Source: Rhizobium sp. CF080 (GTDB lineage: Bacteria; Pseudomonadota; Alphaproteobacteria; Rhizobiales; Rhizobiaceae). From it: 64,000 bases of DNA. Position numbers and translations under genes: made by a program. Under the pieces are notes generated by a model, which was given only the letters and a program-made list of their open reading frames with translations, made no database searches and was not told the origin of the DNA. Shown piece by piece: positions 24,589 to 31,801 of the stretch (position 1 is the first letter of the stretch; every line of letters starts with the position of its first letter). The stretch is from the NCBI RefSeq assembly GCF_000282095.2, contig NZ_AKKC02000010.1:62001-126000 (forward strand). Reading direction: 5' to 3'.

Positions 24589-25296
24589 ATGAGCAACACT
24601 ACAAAACTGCAGGACTTCCTCGGCGGCATGCGGGCGATCTCGCCGCTGATCGCCGCCGTCATCCCGATCGGCCTCGTTTTTGGCGCGGTTGCGGCCACCA
24701 AGGGACTGTCGCCGGTGGAAACGGGCCTGATGAGCGCGCTGGTCTTTGCCGGAGGTTCGCAATTCGTGGCGATGGATATCTGGAGCCATCCGGCTTCCTG
24801 GACCGGCGTCGGTTTCGCAGCCCTGCTGGTCAACATCCGCCACGTGCTGATGAGCGCCTCGCTCGGCACGAAGATGAGCGGTTTCACGCCGCCGACGCGT
24901 TACCTGTCGATGCTGTTCCTCGCCGACGAGATCTGGGCGATGGCGGAGTTCCGGGCCAAGGTGGCGCGGCTCACCCCCGCCTGGTTCGCCGGCCTGGTCG
25001 CGCCCTTCTACCTCGCCTGGGTGTTTTCGGGACTTGCCGGAGCGGCCCTTGGCGCCTTTCTCGGCGACCCGGTGGTGCTCGGGCTCGACTTCACCTTCCC
25101 GGCCGTCTTCATCGTGCTGGTCATGGGTTTCTGGAAGGGGCCGGAAACCGGGGCCGTGCTGCTGGCGAGTGGTGCCGCCGCCGTCGCCACCCAGCATTTC
25201 GTGCCAGGTGTCTGGTATATCGCCGCCGGCGCCGGCGCCGGCCTTGCCGCCGCGATGCTGACCGGCAAATCTCAAGATGCCGAGGTGACGCCGTGA
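24589..25296 (+). CDS. azlC: AzlC family ABC-independent amino-acid exporter, large subunit
   Basis: A 235-residue inner-membrane protein with six or seven hydrophobic helices, the large subunit of an AzlCD-type exporter (branched-chain amino acids in Bacillus; other substrates elsewhere). Family stretches are GLSPVETGLMSALVFAGGSQFVAMDIW and LLVNIRHVLMSASL. The ATG at 24589 is preceded by AAGG; upstream in-frame starts lie within the repeat element. The stop overlaps the GTG of azlD in a GTGA, so the two are translationally coupled. Confidence 0.88.
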   Translation: MSNTTKLQDFLGGMRAISPLIAAVIPIGLVFGAVAATKGLSPVETGLMSALVFAGGSQFVAMDIWSHPASWTGVGFAALLVNIRHVLMSASLGTKMSGFTPPTRYLSMLFLADEIWAMAEFRAKVARLTPAWFAGLVAPFYLAWVFSGLAGAALGAFLGDPVVLGLDFTFPAVFIVLVMGFWKGPETGAVLLASGAAAVATQHFVPGVWYIAAGAGAGLAAAMLTGKSQDAEVTP

Positions 25297-25595
25297 CCGT
25301 CGATCTCGCCACGCTCGTCGCGATCCTCGCGATGGCGGCCGCCACCGTGCTCACCCGCCTGAGCGGCCTCGTCCTCATCCGCCATGTCTCGCTCGAAGGC
25401 AGCCGCCGCAAGGCGATCGAATCGATCCCGCCCGCCGTGCTGATGGCCGTCGTCGCGCCGACCGCCTTTGCCACCGGGATTGCCGAAACCTTGGCCTGTG
25501 CCGTGACTGCTTTTGCGGCACTTCGCCTACCGATGCTTGTTTCCGTGGCACTTGGCGTCGCCTGCGTCGCCATCCTTCGGGCGCTTGGGCTCTGA
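25293..25595 (+). CDS. azlD: AzlD family exporter small subunit
   Basis: A 100-residue membrane protein with three to four helices that pairs with AzlC. It starts with GTG at 25293, overlapping the azlC stop by four bases. The sequence (VLTRLSGLVLIRHVSLEGSRRKAIESIPPAVLMAVVAPTAF) is typical of AzlD. It is the last gene of the predicted azlCD unit. Confidence 0.85.
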   Translation: MTVDLATLVAILAMAAATVLTRLSGLVLIRHVSLEGSRRKAIESIPPAVLMAVVAPTAFATGIAETLACAVTAFAALRLPMLVSVALGVACVAILRALGL

Positions 25596-25667
25596 GACGA
25601 CGTTTCCATCTCGACATGGCCGGAACGGGTGCGCTACCGTCCGCGCAGAATTCGTCGAAGGTGACCC

Positions 25668-26594
25668 ATGCAGGCAAAAGACTATCCGCGCGAACTCGTC
25701 GGCTACGGCCGCTCCACTCCCGATCCGAAATGGCCGGGCGGCGCGCATGTCGCCGTCCAGTTCGTGATCAATTACGAGGAGGGCGGCGAGAGCTCGATCA
25801 TGGACGGTGATCCGGCCTCGGAAAACCTGTTGTCGGAAATCGTCGGTGCCGCGCCCTGGCCTGGCCAGCGCAACCTCAACATGGAGTCGATCTACGAATA
25901 CGGTTCGCGCGCCGGCTTCTGGCGGCTGTTTCGGATGTTCACCGATCTCAAGGTGCAGACCACCGTCTATGGCGTGACGCTTGCCATGGCCCGCAACCCG
26001 GAAGCCGTCGCGGCCATGAAGGAAGCCGGCTGGGAAATCGCCAGCCACGGTTATCGCTGGCTGGAGTACAAGGATTTCCCGGAGGCGAAGGAGCGCGAAC
26101 ACATTCTCGAAGCCGTTCGCCTGCACACCGAACTCGTCGGCGAGCGGCCTTATGGCATGTACCAGGGAAAACCTTCCGACAACACGCTGAAACTGGTCAT
26201 GGAGGAGGGCGGTTTCCTCTATTCCTCCGACAGTTACGCGGACGATCTGCCCTATTGGGTCAAGGGCCTCGATCAGAAACCCTTCCTGATCATCCCCTAT
26301 ACGCTGGAGACCAACGACATGCGGTTTGCGACGCCGCAGGGTTTTAATGCCGGCGACCAGTTCTTCACCTATCTGAAGGATGCCTTCGACGTGCTTTACC
26401 AGGAAGGCAAGGAAGGCGCCCCAAAGATGATGTCGGTCGGGCTCCACTGCCGCCTCGTCGGCCGCCCCGGCCGTGCCGCCGCCCTCAAGCGCTTCATCGA
26501 ATACGTGCTCAGCCACGACAAGGTCTGGATCCCGCAGCGCATCGAGATCGCCAGACACTGGCACGAGCACCATAAGCCGGCGGGCTCGTTATGA
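25668..26594 (+). CDS. puuE: Allantoinase PuuE
   Basis: A 308-residue enzyme of the polysaccharide-deacetylase (NodB) fold that opens the allantoin ring to give allantoate. MQAKDYPRELVGYGRSTPDPKWPGGAHVAVQFVINYEEGGE is the typical PuuE start, and NMESIYEYGSRAGFWRL and EIASHGYRWLEYKD are core motifs. It is metal-dependent or independent according to species. AAGGTGA lies just before the ATG. It heads a ureide operon: puuE, uraD, (mntA-hepT), allA, uraH. Its stop overlaps the uraD start (ATGA). Confidence 0.92.
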   Translation: MQAKDYPRELVGYGRSTPDPKWPGGAHVAVQFVINYEEGGESSIMDGDPASENLLSEIVGAAPWPGQRNLNMESIYEYGSRAGFWRLFRMFTDLKVQTTVYGVTLAMARNPEAVAAMKEAGWEIASHGYRWLEYKDFPEAKEREHILEAVRLHTELVGERPYGMYQGKPSDNTLKLVMEEGGFLYSSDSYADDLPYWVKGLDQKPFLIIPYTLETNDMRFATPQGFNAGDQFFTYLKDAFDVLYQEGKEGAPKMMSVGLHCRLVGRPGRAAALKRFIEYVLSHDKVWIPQRIEIARHWHEHHKPAGSL

Positions 26595-27088
26595 CCGCCC
26601 GCGGGGATTTCATCGCGATGTTCGGCGGCGTGTTCGAGCACTCGCCCTTCATCGCCGAGCGGGCCTATGATTCCGGGCTGATGCTGGTGCCGCTGACGTC
26701 CAAGAGCGTGCATGATGCGCTCACCTCGATCTTCCGTCGGGCAAGCCGCGAGGAACGCCTCGGCGTGCTGCGCGCCCATCCGGATCTTGCCGGAAAGCTC
26801 GCCATTGCCGGCGGACTCACCGAGGACAGCAAAAAGGAACAGGCCGGCGCCGGGCTCGATCGGCTGAGCGCCGCCGAGCATGCCCGCTTCACCGAACTCA
26901 ACACCGCCTATACGGAAAAATTCGGTTTCCCGTTCATCATCGCGGTCAAGGGCCTGACCAAGGACGACATTCTCGCGGCCTTCGAGAAGCGGATCGACAA
27001 TTCTGCAGACGAGGAGTTCGACACCGCCACCGCCCAGGTGGAAAAGATCGCCCTCCTGCGCCTGCAATCGCTGCTGCCGGGACATTGA
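26591..27088 (+). CDS. uraD: OHCU decarboxylase
   Basis: A 165-residue enzyme that decarboxylates 2-oxo-4-hydroxy-4-carboxy-5-ureidoimidazoline to S-allantoin, the third step from urate. The catalytic region contains LRAHPDLAGK with the active-site His, and FPFIIAVKGLTKDDIL near the C-terminus is conserved. Helical throughout, with the usual length. It overlaps puuE by four bases and is followed after 68 bp by the toxin-antitoxin pair. Confidence 0.92.
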   Translation: MTARGDFIAMFGGVFEHSPFIAERAYDSGLMLVPLTSKSVHDALTSIFRRASREERLGVLRAHPDLAGKLAIAGGLTEDSKKEQAGAGLDRLSAAEHARFTELNTAYTEKFGFPFIIAVKGLTKDDILAAFEKRIDNSADEEFDTATAQVEKIALLRLQSLLPGH

Positions 27089-27156
27089 GGTCTTGGACGC
27101 TGCTTTCCTCAATCCTCTCCGTCGCTTATATTGGCGATATCAGGAGTGACGCCGTC

Positions 27157-27447
27157 ATGAGACCGTCGGAAGTGCTGGAAAAGAACCGGGAAGCGATCCG
27201 CGAAGCGACAAAACGCTTCAACGCGACGAACCCGCGCGTCTTCGGCTCCGTGGCCCGCGGCGAGGACGGACCGGACAGCGATATCGACATCCTTGTCGAT
27301 GCGCTTCCCGGCACCACCCTGTTCGATCTAGGCGGGCTGCAGGACACGCTCGAAACGCTGCTGAAGATCAAGGTCGATCTCGTCACGTCCGGGGGTATCC
27401 GCCATTCGATGCGCGACCGGATCCTGTCGGAAGCTTCTCCCATATGA
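27157..27447 (+). CDS. mntA: MntA-type minimal nucleotidyltransferase antitoxin
   Basis: A 96-residue minimal nucleotidyltransferase. VFGSVARGEDGPDSDIDILVD contains the GS-x9-DxD signature with both metal-binding aspartates. In characterised pairs MntA inactivates the HEPN toxin by adding AMP to a tyrosine next to its active site. The ATG at 27157 follows CAGGAG; earlier in-frame starts read through the intergenic region. TATATT at 27127-27132 and a dyad ATAT-N5-ATAT at 27128-27140 may be its own promoter and operator. It overlaps hepT by four bases. Confidence 0.85.
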   Translation: MRPSEVLEKNREAIREATKRFNATNPRVFGSVARGEDGPDSDIDILVDALPGTTLFDLGGLQDTLETLLKIKVDLVTSGGIRHSMRDRILSEASPI

Positions 27448-27806
27448 GTGCGGATCGGCTGAGGGAATATCTCGACCATATGCACTCCGCAGCACTTCAG
27501 GCCTGCGAGTTCGTCGCTGGGATGGAGCAGGAAACGTTTCTCGGCGACATTCGCACGCAGATGGCGGTCGGCATGGCGTTGATCCTGATCGGCGAGAGTG
27601 CCGCCAGGATCATGACCCATCATCCAGACTTTCCCGTCGATCACCCGGAAATTCCCTGGTCGAAAATGAAGGGCATGCGCAATTTCGTCGTCCATGACTA
27701 TTACGAGCTGGAGCTTCCCATCGTTCTGGATACGGTGAAACCCCCCCTGCCGCTGCTGGTTTCTCAGCTCGACTCCCTGCGCAACTGGCGTGCCCAGGGC
27801 GAATGA
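27444..27806 (+). CDS. hepT: HepT-type HEPN domain RNase toxin
   Basis: A 120-residue, all-helical HEPN (DUF86) protein. RNFVVHDYY fits the Rx4HxY motif: Arg and His are the ribonuclease residues and Tyr is the residue modified by MntA in studied systems. The motif is intact, so the toxin is probably active. It overlaps mntA in ATGA and ends 16 bp before allA, within a ureide-degradation operon, an unusual place for a toxin. Confidence 0.85.
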   Translation: MSADRLREYLDHMHSAALQACEFVAGMEQETFLGDIRTQMAVGMALILIGESAARIMTHHPDFPVDHPEIPWSKMKGMRNFVVHDYYELELPIVLDTVKPPLPLLVSQLDSLRNWRAQGE

Positions 27807-27822
27807 TTGAAGGCGTATAAAT

Positions 27823-28323
27823 TTGACCGAATATCTTGAAATCCTGCCCCTCACCAAACAAGCCTTCGCTCCCTTCGGCGATGTCATCGAGGCCGATCCG
27901 GCGACCATGCGGCTGATCAACGGCGGAACGACCGAGCGCTATCATGCGCTCGCTGAGCCCGTGGTGATCGGCGAGCCCGAGCGGCTGATCTTCAGCATCT
28001 TCCGCAGCAAGCCGCGGCAGTTCCCTTACGCGATCACCATGATGGAGCGGCATCCCTTCGCCAGCCAGAGCTTTTCGCCGATCTCGGGCCAGCCGTTCCT
28101 GATCGCGGTTTCCCATGACGAAGAGGGCCAACCGGGCAAGCCGCAGGTTTTCCTCGTGCAGCCGCACCAGGGCGTCAATTATTTCCCCAAGGCCTGGCAC
28201 CATCCGCTGATGGCGATCGGTGTCGTCAGCGATTTCCTGGTGGTGGACAGAGACAATACCTCTGCGAACTACGAGGAGGCCTTCTTCGAAACCCCGTATC
28301 TCGTCGCGGAGCCGAGCCTATGA
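27823..28323 (+). CDS. allA: Ureidoglycolate lyase
   Basis: A 166-residue cupin-fold enzyme that splits ureidoglycolate into glyoxylate and urea. Recognisable stretches are TKQAFAPFGDVIEAD at the start, MERHPFASQSFSPI and PHQGVNYFPKAWHHPLMAI, the last with the family's histidines. It starts with TTG at 27823, with AAGG about 9 bases upstream; no in-frame ATG fits. It overlaps the uraH start by four bases, so the operon resumes after the toxin pair. Confidence 0.9.
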   Translation: MTEYLEILPLTKQAFAPFGDVIEADPATMRLINGGTTERYHALAEPVVIGEPERLIFSIFRSKPRQFPYAITMMERHPFASQSFSPISGQPFLIAVSHDEEGQPGKPQVFLVQPHQGVNYFPKAWHHPLMAIGVVSDFLVVDRDNTSANYEEAFFETPYLVAEPSL

Positions 28324-28676
28324 CCGGCCTCACCACCCATGTTCTCGACACTGCGAGCGGCAAACCGGCCGAGGGGCTGTCGATCGATCTCTACCGGCTG
28401 AACGGCGAGACACGCGAAAAACTCAAGACTGTCGTCACCAACAGCGACGGCCGCGTCGATGGCGGGCCGATCCTGATCGGTGAGACCTTTCTTGCCGGCG
28501 AATACGAACTGGTCTTTCACGCCGGCGCCTATCTTCGCGCCCGCGGCGTCGCGCTCGACGAACCGGCCTTTCTCGACGTGATCCCGATCCGCTTCGGCAT
28601 TTCCGACACGACGGCGCATTACCACGTGCCGCTGCTGCTCTCGCCCTACGGTTATTCCACCTATCGGGGGAGCTGA
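28320..28676 (+). CDS. uraH: 5-hydroxyisourate hydrolase (transthyretin-like)
   Basis: A 118-residue enzyme that hydrolyses 5-hydroxyisourate to OHCU, just before UraD acts. LTTHVLDTASGKPAEGLSIDLYRL carries the N-terminal catalytic His, and the C-terminus ends in the diagnostic YRGS. It overlaps allA by four bases and the next gene by one (TGATG). Together with uraD, puuE and allA it covers hydroxyisourate to glyoxylate except allantoate hydrolysis; uricase is not in the window. Confidence 0.93.
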   Translation: MTGLTTHVLDTASGKPAEGLSIDLYRLNGETREKLKTVVTNSDGRVDGGPILIGETFLAGEYELVFHAGAYLRARGVALDEPAFLDVIPIRFGISDTTAHYHVPLLLSPYGYSTYRGS

Positions 28677-29425
28677 TGCGCTTTGCCGCGATCGCCGACA
28701 TCCATGGCAACTGCGCGGCGCTCGAAGCCGTGCTCGCCGATATCCATGCGCAGGGCATCACCGACATCGTCAATCTCGGCGATTGCCTCAGCGGCCCGCT
28801 TGAAGCCGGGCGAACCGCCGACCTGCTGCTCCTTCTCGATACGATGGCGACGCTGACGGTGCGCGGCAATCACGACCGCTATCTGATCGAGAACCCGGCG
28901 GACGCCATGCCGTCCTGGGAAGTGCATGCCTTTTCCGAGCTCGCGCCGCGTCACCTGCAGTGGCTGCGCAAACTGCCGTTCAGCGCCGTCTATCGGGACG
29001 AGGTCTATCTCTGCCATGCGACGCCGCAATCGGACAACGTCTATTGGCTAGAGCAGGTGTCCAGCGAAGGCCATGTCTTTCTAAAAGCTCTGGAAGAGAT
29101 CGAGGCGCTGGCGCAAGGCATCGAGCAGCCGCTGATCCTGTGCGGCCACAGCCATATTCCACGGGCGGTGCAATTGTCCGACGGCCGGCTGATCATCAAT
29201 CCCGGCAGCGTCGGCTGCCCGGCCTATGACGACGACACGCCTTACTTCCACAAAGTGGAGACCGGCCACGCAATGGCGTCCTACGCGATCCTGGAAAAGA
29301 CGTCCGCGGGCTGGACACCGCAGTTCCGCAACGTGGCTTACGACCATCTGGCGATGTCGCGCCTCGCCGCCGAAAACGGCCGCGCCGACTGGGCGGTGGC
29401 GCTCGCCACGGGCAGGGCTGGGTAG
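28676..29425 (+). CDS. Metallophosphoesterase (YfcE-like)
   Basis: A 249-residue calcineurin-fold phosphoesterase with the metal-binding motifs in order: DIHGN (residues 8-12), GDCLSG, GNHDR and CGHSHIPR. It would hydrolyse a phosphate mono- or diester using two metal ions. The start overlaps the uraH stop by one base, so it is translationally coupled to the ureide operon, yet no phosphoester occurs in that pathway. Confidence 0.85.
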   Translation: MRFAAIADIHGNCAALEAVLADIHAQGITDIVNLGDCLSGPLEAGRTADLLLLLDTMATLTVRGNHDRYLIENPADAMPSWEVHAFSELAPRHLQWLRKLPFSAVYRDEVYLCHATPQSDNVYWLEQVSSEGHVFLKALEEIEALAQGIEQPLILCGHSHIPRAVQLSDGRLIINPGSVGCPAYDDDTPYFHKVETGHAMASYAILEKTSAGWTPQFRNVAYDHLAMSRLAAENGRADWAVALATGRAG

Positions 29426-29449
29426 AGTAGATTGATTTCGGCTGCGACA

Positions 29450-29467
29450 TGTACTATTTATCGTACA
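29450..29467. promoter_or_regulatory. YefM-type operator dyad
   Basis: TGTAC-N8-GTACA lies 20 bp before the antitoxin start. YefM antitoxins of characterised systems bind TGTACA-like repeats to repress their own operon, so this dyad is the probable autoregulatory site. The symmetry is seen; binding is inferred from the family. Confidence 0.6.
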
Positions 29468-29486
29468 AGTAATTTTGGAGGCAACC

Positions 29487-29774
29487 ATGCGCACCGTCAT
29501 GTTTTCCCAAGCCCGGCAGGAGCTTGCCAGCCTTCTTGACGAGGTCTCGAACGACCGCGCGCCAATCGAGATCATGCGCCGGGACAAGCCTTCGGCCATC
29601 CTGATCGACAAGGACGAGTATGAAGGCATGCTGGAGACGTTGCACCTGATGTCGACGCCCGCCAATGCGACGCGGCTGATGGAGGCGATCGCCAATGTCA
29701 ACGACGGCTCCAACCTAATCGTGCATGACCTTATCGAGCCTGAGGACTACGTCCCGAATAAGAAGGCGGATTGA
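29487..29774 (+). CDS. yefM: Type II antitoxin, Phd/YefM family
   Basis: A 95-residue antitoxin. The N-terminal ~55 residues (MRTVMFSQARQELASLLDEVSNDRAPIEIMRRDKPSAILIDKDEYEGM) form the Phd/YefM DNA-binding dimer domain; the acidic C-terminal part would wrap around and block the toxin. The ATG at 29487 follows GGAG at 6-7 bases. It overlaps the toxin start by one base (TGATG), the usual coupling that keeps antitoxin in excess. Confidence 0.9.
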   Translation: MRTVMFSQARQELASLLDEVSNDRAPIEIMRRDKPSAILIDKDEYEGMLETLHLMSTPANATRLMEAIANVNDGSNLIVHDLIEPEDYVPNKKAD

Positions 29775-30058
29775 TGCCTCCAGGGAAAGCCTACCTGCTC
29801 GTCTGGGAGCCGGATGGCTGGCGCGAGTATATTTTCTGGCAGGAGACCGATCCCAAAATCGTCGTCCGGATCAACGAGTTGATCAAGGACGCCTTACGTC
29901 ATCCGTTCGAGGGTATAGGCAAGCCCGAGCCCTTGCGCAATCAGCTCAAAGGGCATTGGTCCCGCCGGATAACCCAGGAACACCGGCTCGTCTACCGCGT
30001 GGAGAACAGCGATGATCAGCCGAGGTTGATCATCCTCCAATGCCGTTTCCACTACTGA
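29774..30058 (+). CDS. yoeB: Type II toxin, Txe/YoeB family mRNA interferase
   Basis: A 94-residue RelE-fold toxin that cleaves mRNA in the ribosomal A site. KGHWSRRITQEHRLVYRV holds the Arg and Glu-type active residues, and the protein ends in CRFHY with the His-Tyr pair expected at the C-terminus of YoeB. It looks intact. It forms an operon with the overlapping yefM. Confidence 0.9.
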   Translation: MPPGKAYLLVWEPDGWREYIFWQETDPKIVVRINELIKDALRHPFEGIGKPEPLRNQLKGHWSRRITQEHRLVYRVENSDDQPRLIILQCRFHY

Positions 30059-30130
30059 ACCGCTCTTCGCGAAACCTTTCGGCAATCCTTCCCTCCGATA
30101 CTTCTTTCCGATTCGACAGGAGAGATCGTC

Positions 30131-30874
30131 ATGGCTCAAACGCGCGGCAAATCCGGTTCTCGGCGCAGAAGCGCGCCCAAGCGGTCGTCGGGCTCCGGCT
30201 CGACGCTCTGGCCCTGGCTCGGAGCGCTGGCCGTGGTGGCTGGCGGCATCGCGCTTCATGAAAATTCCGCGGAGGCGAGGCGTTTCGTCGCCGGCCTGAC
30301 TTCGGGCAAAACGGTCCAGGTCGCGGCAAAGCCGGTGCCGGCAAAATCCGTCCAGGCAAGTTCAGGCCCGTCTCATCGGCCAGTGCCGCCGAAACCCGCG
30401 GTCGCTCCGGACCAGAGCCACACCGCCGCGATCATCCCGCCGGCGCCGATCGGCAAACCGATACTCGAGGAGATCCAGAAACCCGCCGAACCGCCGAAGA
30501 GCAACGAGAACCTTGCCGGCGCCTATGAGGCGAAATTCTATCTGTGCGGCTCGGCCAAGCAGGACGACTGCGTCGTGGCCGCCGACCGTTTCGTATTCCA
30601 TGGCCAGAAGATCCGGCTGGTCGGCATCGAGGTGCCCGACATCAAGAAGCCGCGCTGCGAGGCGGAGCGGATCAAGGCGAGCGATGCCGAGCTGCGGGTG
30701 CGCGCCTTCCTCGATTCGGGGCCGTTCGAACTGGTCACCTGGCAGGGCAACGAGGACGAGGTCGAAGGCCACAAGCTACGCGAAGTGACGCGCAACGGCC
30801 GTTCGCTTGCCGACGTCCTTGTCAACGAGGGCCTGGCCAAGCGCCCGGGCGCGGGCAAGGGCGGCTGGTGCTGA
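30131..30874 (+). CDS. Membrane-anchored SNase-like (thermonuclease-fold) protein
   Basis: A 247-residue protein with a basic N-terminus, one membrane helix at about residues 25-42, a long Pro/Ala/Lys linker, and a C-terminal domain (about 135-247) that resembles staphylococcal nuclease: KIRLVGIEVPDIKKPRCEAERIKA and NGRSLADVLVNEGLAKR. The Arg of RLVGI is kept, but the glutamate of the usual VDTPE motif is Asp here (IEVPD) and the second catalytic Arg region is altered, so nuclease activity is doubtful. AGGAGAG precedes the ATG. The product probably faces the periplasm. Unrelated to the flanking genes. Confidence 0.65.
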   Translation: MAQTRGKSGSRRRSAPKRSSGSGSTLWPWLGALAVVAGGIALHENSAEARRFVAGLTSGKTVQVAAKPVPAKSVQASSGPSHRPVPPKPAVAPDQSHTAAIIPPAPIGKPILEEIQKPAEPPKSNENLAGAYEAKFYLCGSAKQDDCVVAADRFVFHGQKIRLVGIEVPDIKKPRCEAERIKASDAELRVRAFLDSGPFELVTWQGNEDEVEGHKLREVTRNGRSLADVLVNEGLAKRPGAGKGGWC

Positions 30875-30974
30875 CATCGCAGCACAGGCCAATCCAGACG
30901 TCGATGAGGGTTTGTGCCGTTCGGCTGTAGTCGTGGGAGGCCGCGCCCTTCTTGGAAAGCGCGGCCGCTCAAGC

Positions 30975-31259
30975 TTACTTTAGCTGGGTAACGGTCAGCT
31001 TGCCATTGACGCGCTCAGCCACGAACTGGACCTTGGTACCTTCTTTCAGCTTCGCCAGCAGTGCATCGTCCTTGACCTCAAAGACCATGGTCATTGCGGG
31101 CATTTCGAGGCCCTTCAGCTCTTCGTGGATGAGCGTGACCTTCTTGGTCTTCGTATCCAGCTTCTTGACGGTGCCCTTGGTGAATTCCTGGGCGAACGCA
31201 CCAGTGGCGGATGTGAGTATGAGTGCTGTGGCGAGGGCGATCCTGGTCATAGTGCTCAT
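30975..31259 (-). CDS. Periplasmic copper-binding protein, CusF-like
   Basis: A 94-residue exported protein. A signal peptide (1-23, ending GAFA) is followed by a small beta-barrel domain like CusF. Copper-ligand candidates cluster in HEELKGLEMPAMTMVFEV (one His, three Met), matching the His/Met site of CusF metallochaperones. It is the last gene of the copper operon. AGGAG lies 6 bases before the ATG, directly next to a (GA)10 tract that fills the gap from the cupredoxin stop. It would hand copper to an efflux or oxidation partner in the periplasm. Confidence 0.85.
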   Translation of the reverse strand: MSTMTRIALATALILTSATGAFAQEFTKGTVKKLDTKTKKVTLIHEELKGLEMPAMTMVFEVKDDALLAKLKEGTKVQFVAERVNGKLTVTQLK

Positions 31260-31270
31260 TTGAAGCTCCT

Positions 31271-31290
31271 TCTCTCTCTCTCTCTCTCTC
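31271..31290. repeat. (TC)10 dinucleotide tract between two copper genes
   Basis: Ten uninterrupted TC units fill the whole gap between the TAA of the cupredoxin gene (31291-31293) and the ribosome-binding AGGAG of the CusF-like gene. On the coding (minus) strand it reads (GA)10. Such tracts change length by slippage. Here the change would alter the purine-rich leader and the spacing between the two genes, not a reading frame. Confidence 0.9.
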
Positions 31291-31767
31291 TTACTTGGCT
31301 ACGGCGACGTCGCCGTGCATACCGGCGTCGTAGTGGCCGGGAACGAGGCAGGCGATCTTGAAGGTTCCGTCATTCGTAAATTTCCAGACGATCTCGCCGG
31401 ACTTGCCCGGCTTGAGGCGGATGGCGTTCGGGTCGTCGTGTTCCATCTCCGGGAACTTCTCCATGACGGCCTTGTGCTCCATCACCTTGTCTTCCTGGTC
31501 GAGAACAAATTCATGGTCGAGTTCGCCCTCGTTCTTGACGGTGAAGCGAATGGTCTGGCCTTTCCGGACTTTGAAGTTGTTCGGCGTGAAGACCATCTTG
31601 CCATCCGGCGTTTCCTTCATGCTGACACGGATCGTCTGAGTGACCTTCGACTTGTCACCAGGTTCACCAACAGCCATGGCTTCGCCGTGATCGCCAGCGT
31701 GGTTACCCGAAGCGAGAACCGGGGTGGCGAGGGAGGCCAGGAGGAGGCCAATGATTGCTCTTTTCAC
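31291..31767 (-). CDS. Cupredoxin-domain copper protein
   Basis: A 158-residue periplasmic blue-copper-like protein. From the GTG at 31767 (GAAGGA 7 bases upstream) it begins with a signal peptide MKRAIIGLLLASLATPVLA; an ATG at 31797 would add 10 residues. The mature part is His/Met-rich at first (NHAGDHGEAM) and then a cupredoxin fold with ligand set His in ELDHEFV and Cys, His and Met in CLVPGHYDAGMHG. Similar proteins (CopI-like) sit in copper-tolerance operons. It lies between the multicopper oxidase and the CusF-like gene. Confidence 0.86.
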   Translation of the reverse strand: MKRAIIGLLLASLATPVLASGNHAGDHGEAMAVGEPGDKSKVTQTIRVSMKETPDGKMVFTPNNFKVRKGQTIRFTVKNEGELDHEFVLDQEDKVMEHKAVMEKFPEMEHDDPNAIRLKPGKSGEIVWKFTNDGTFKIACLVPGHYDAGMHGDVAVAK

Positions 31768-31801
31768 GTTCAAGTCCTTCAGTTGTTTTGGGAGCATTTG
31801 G

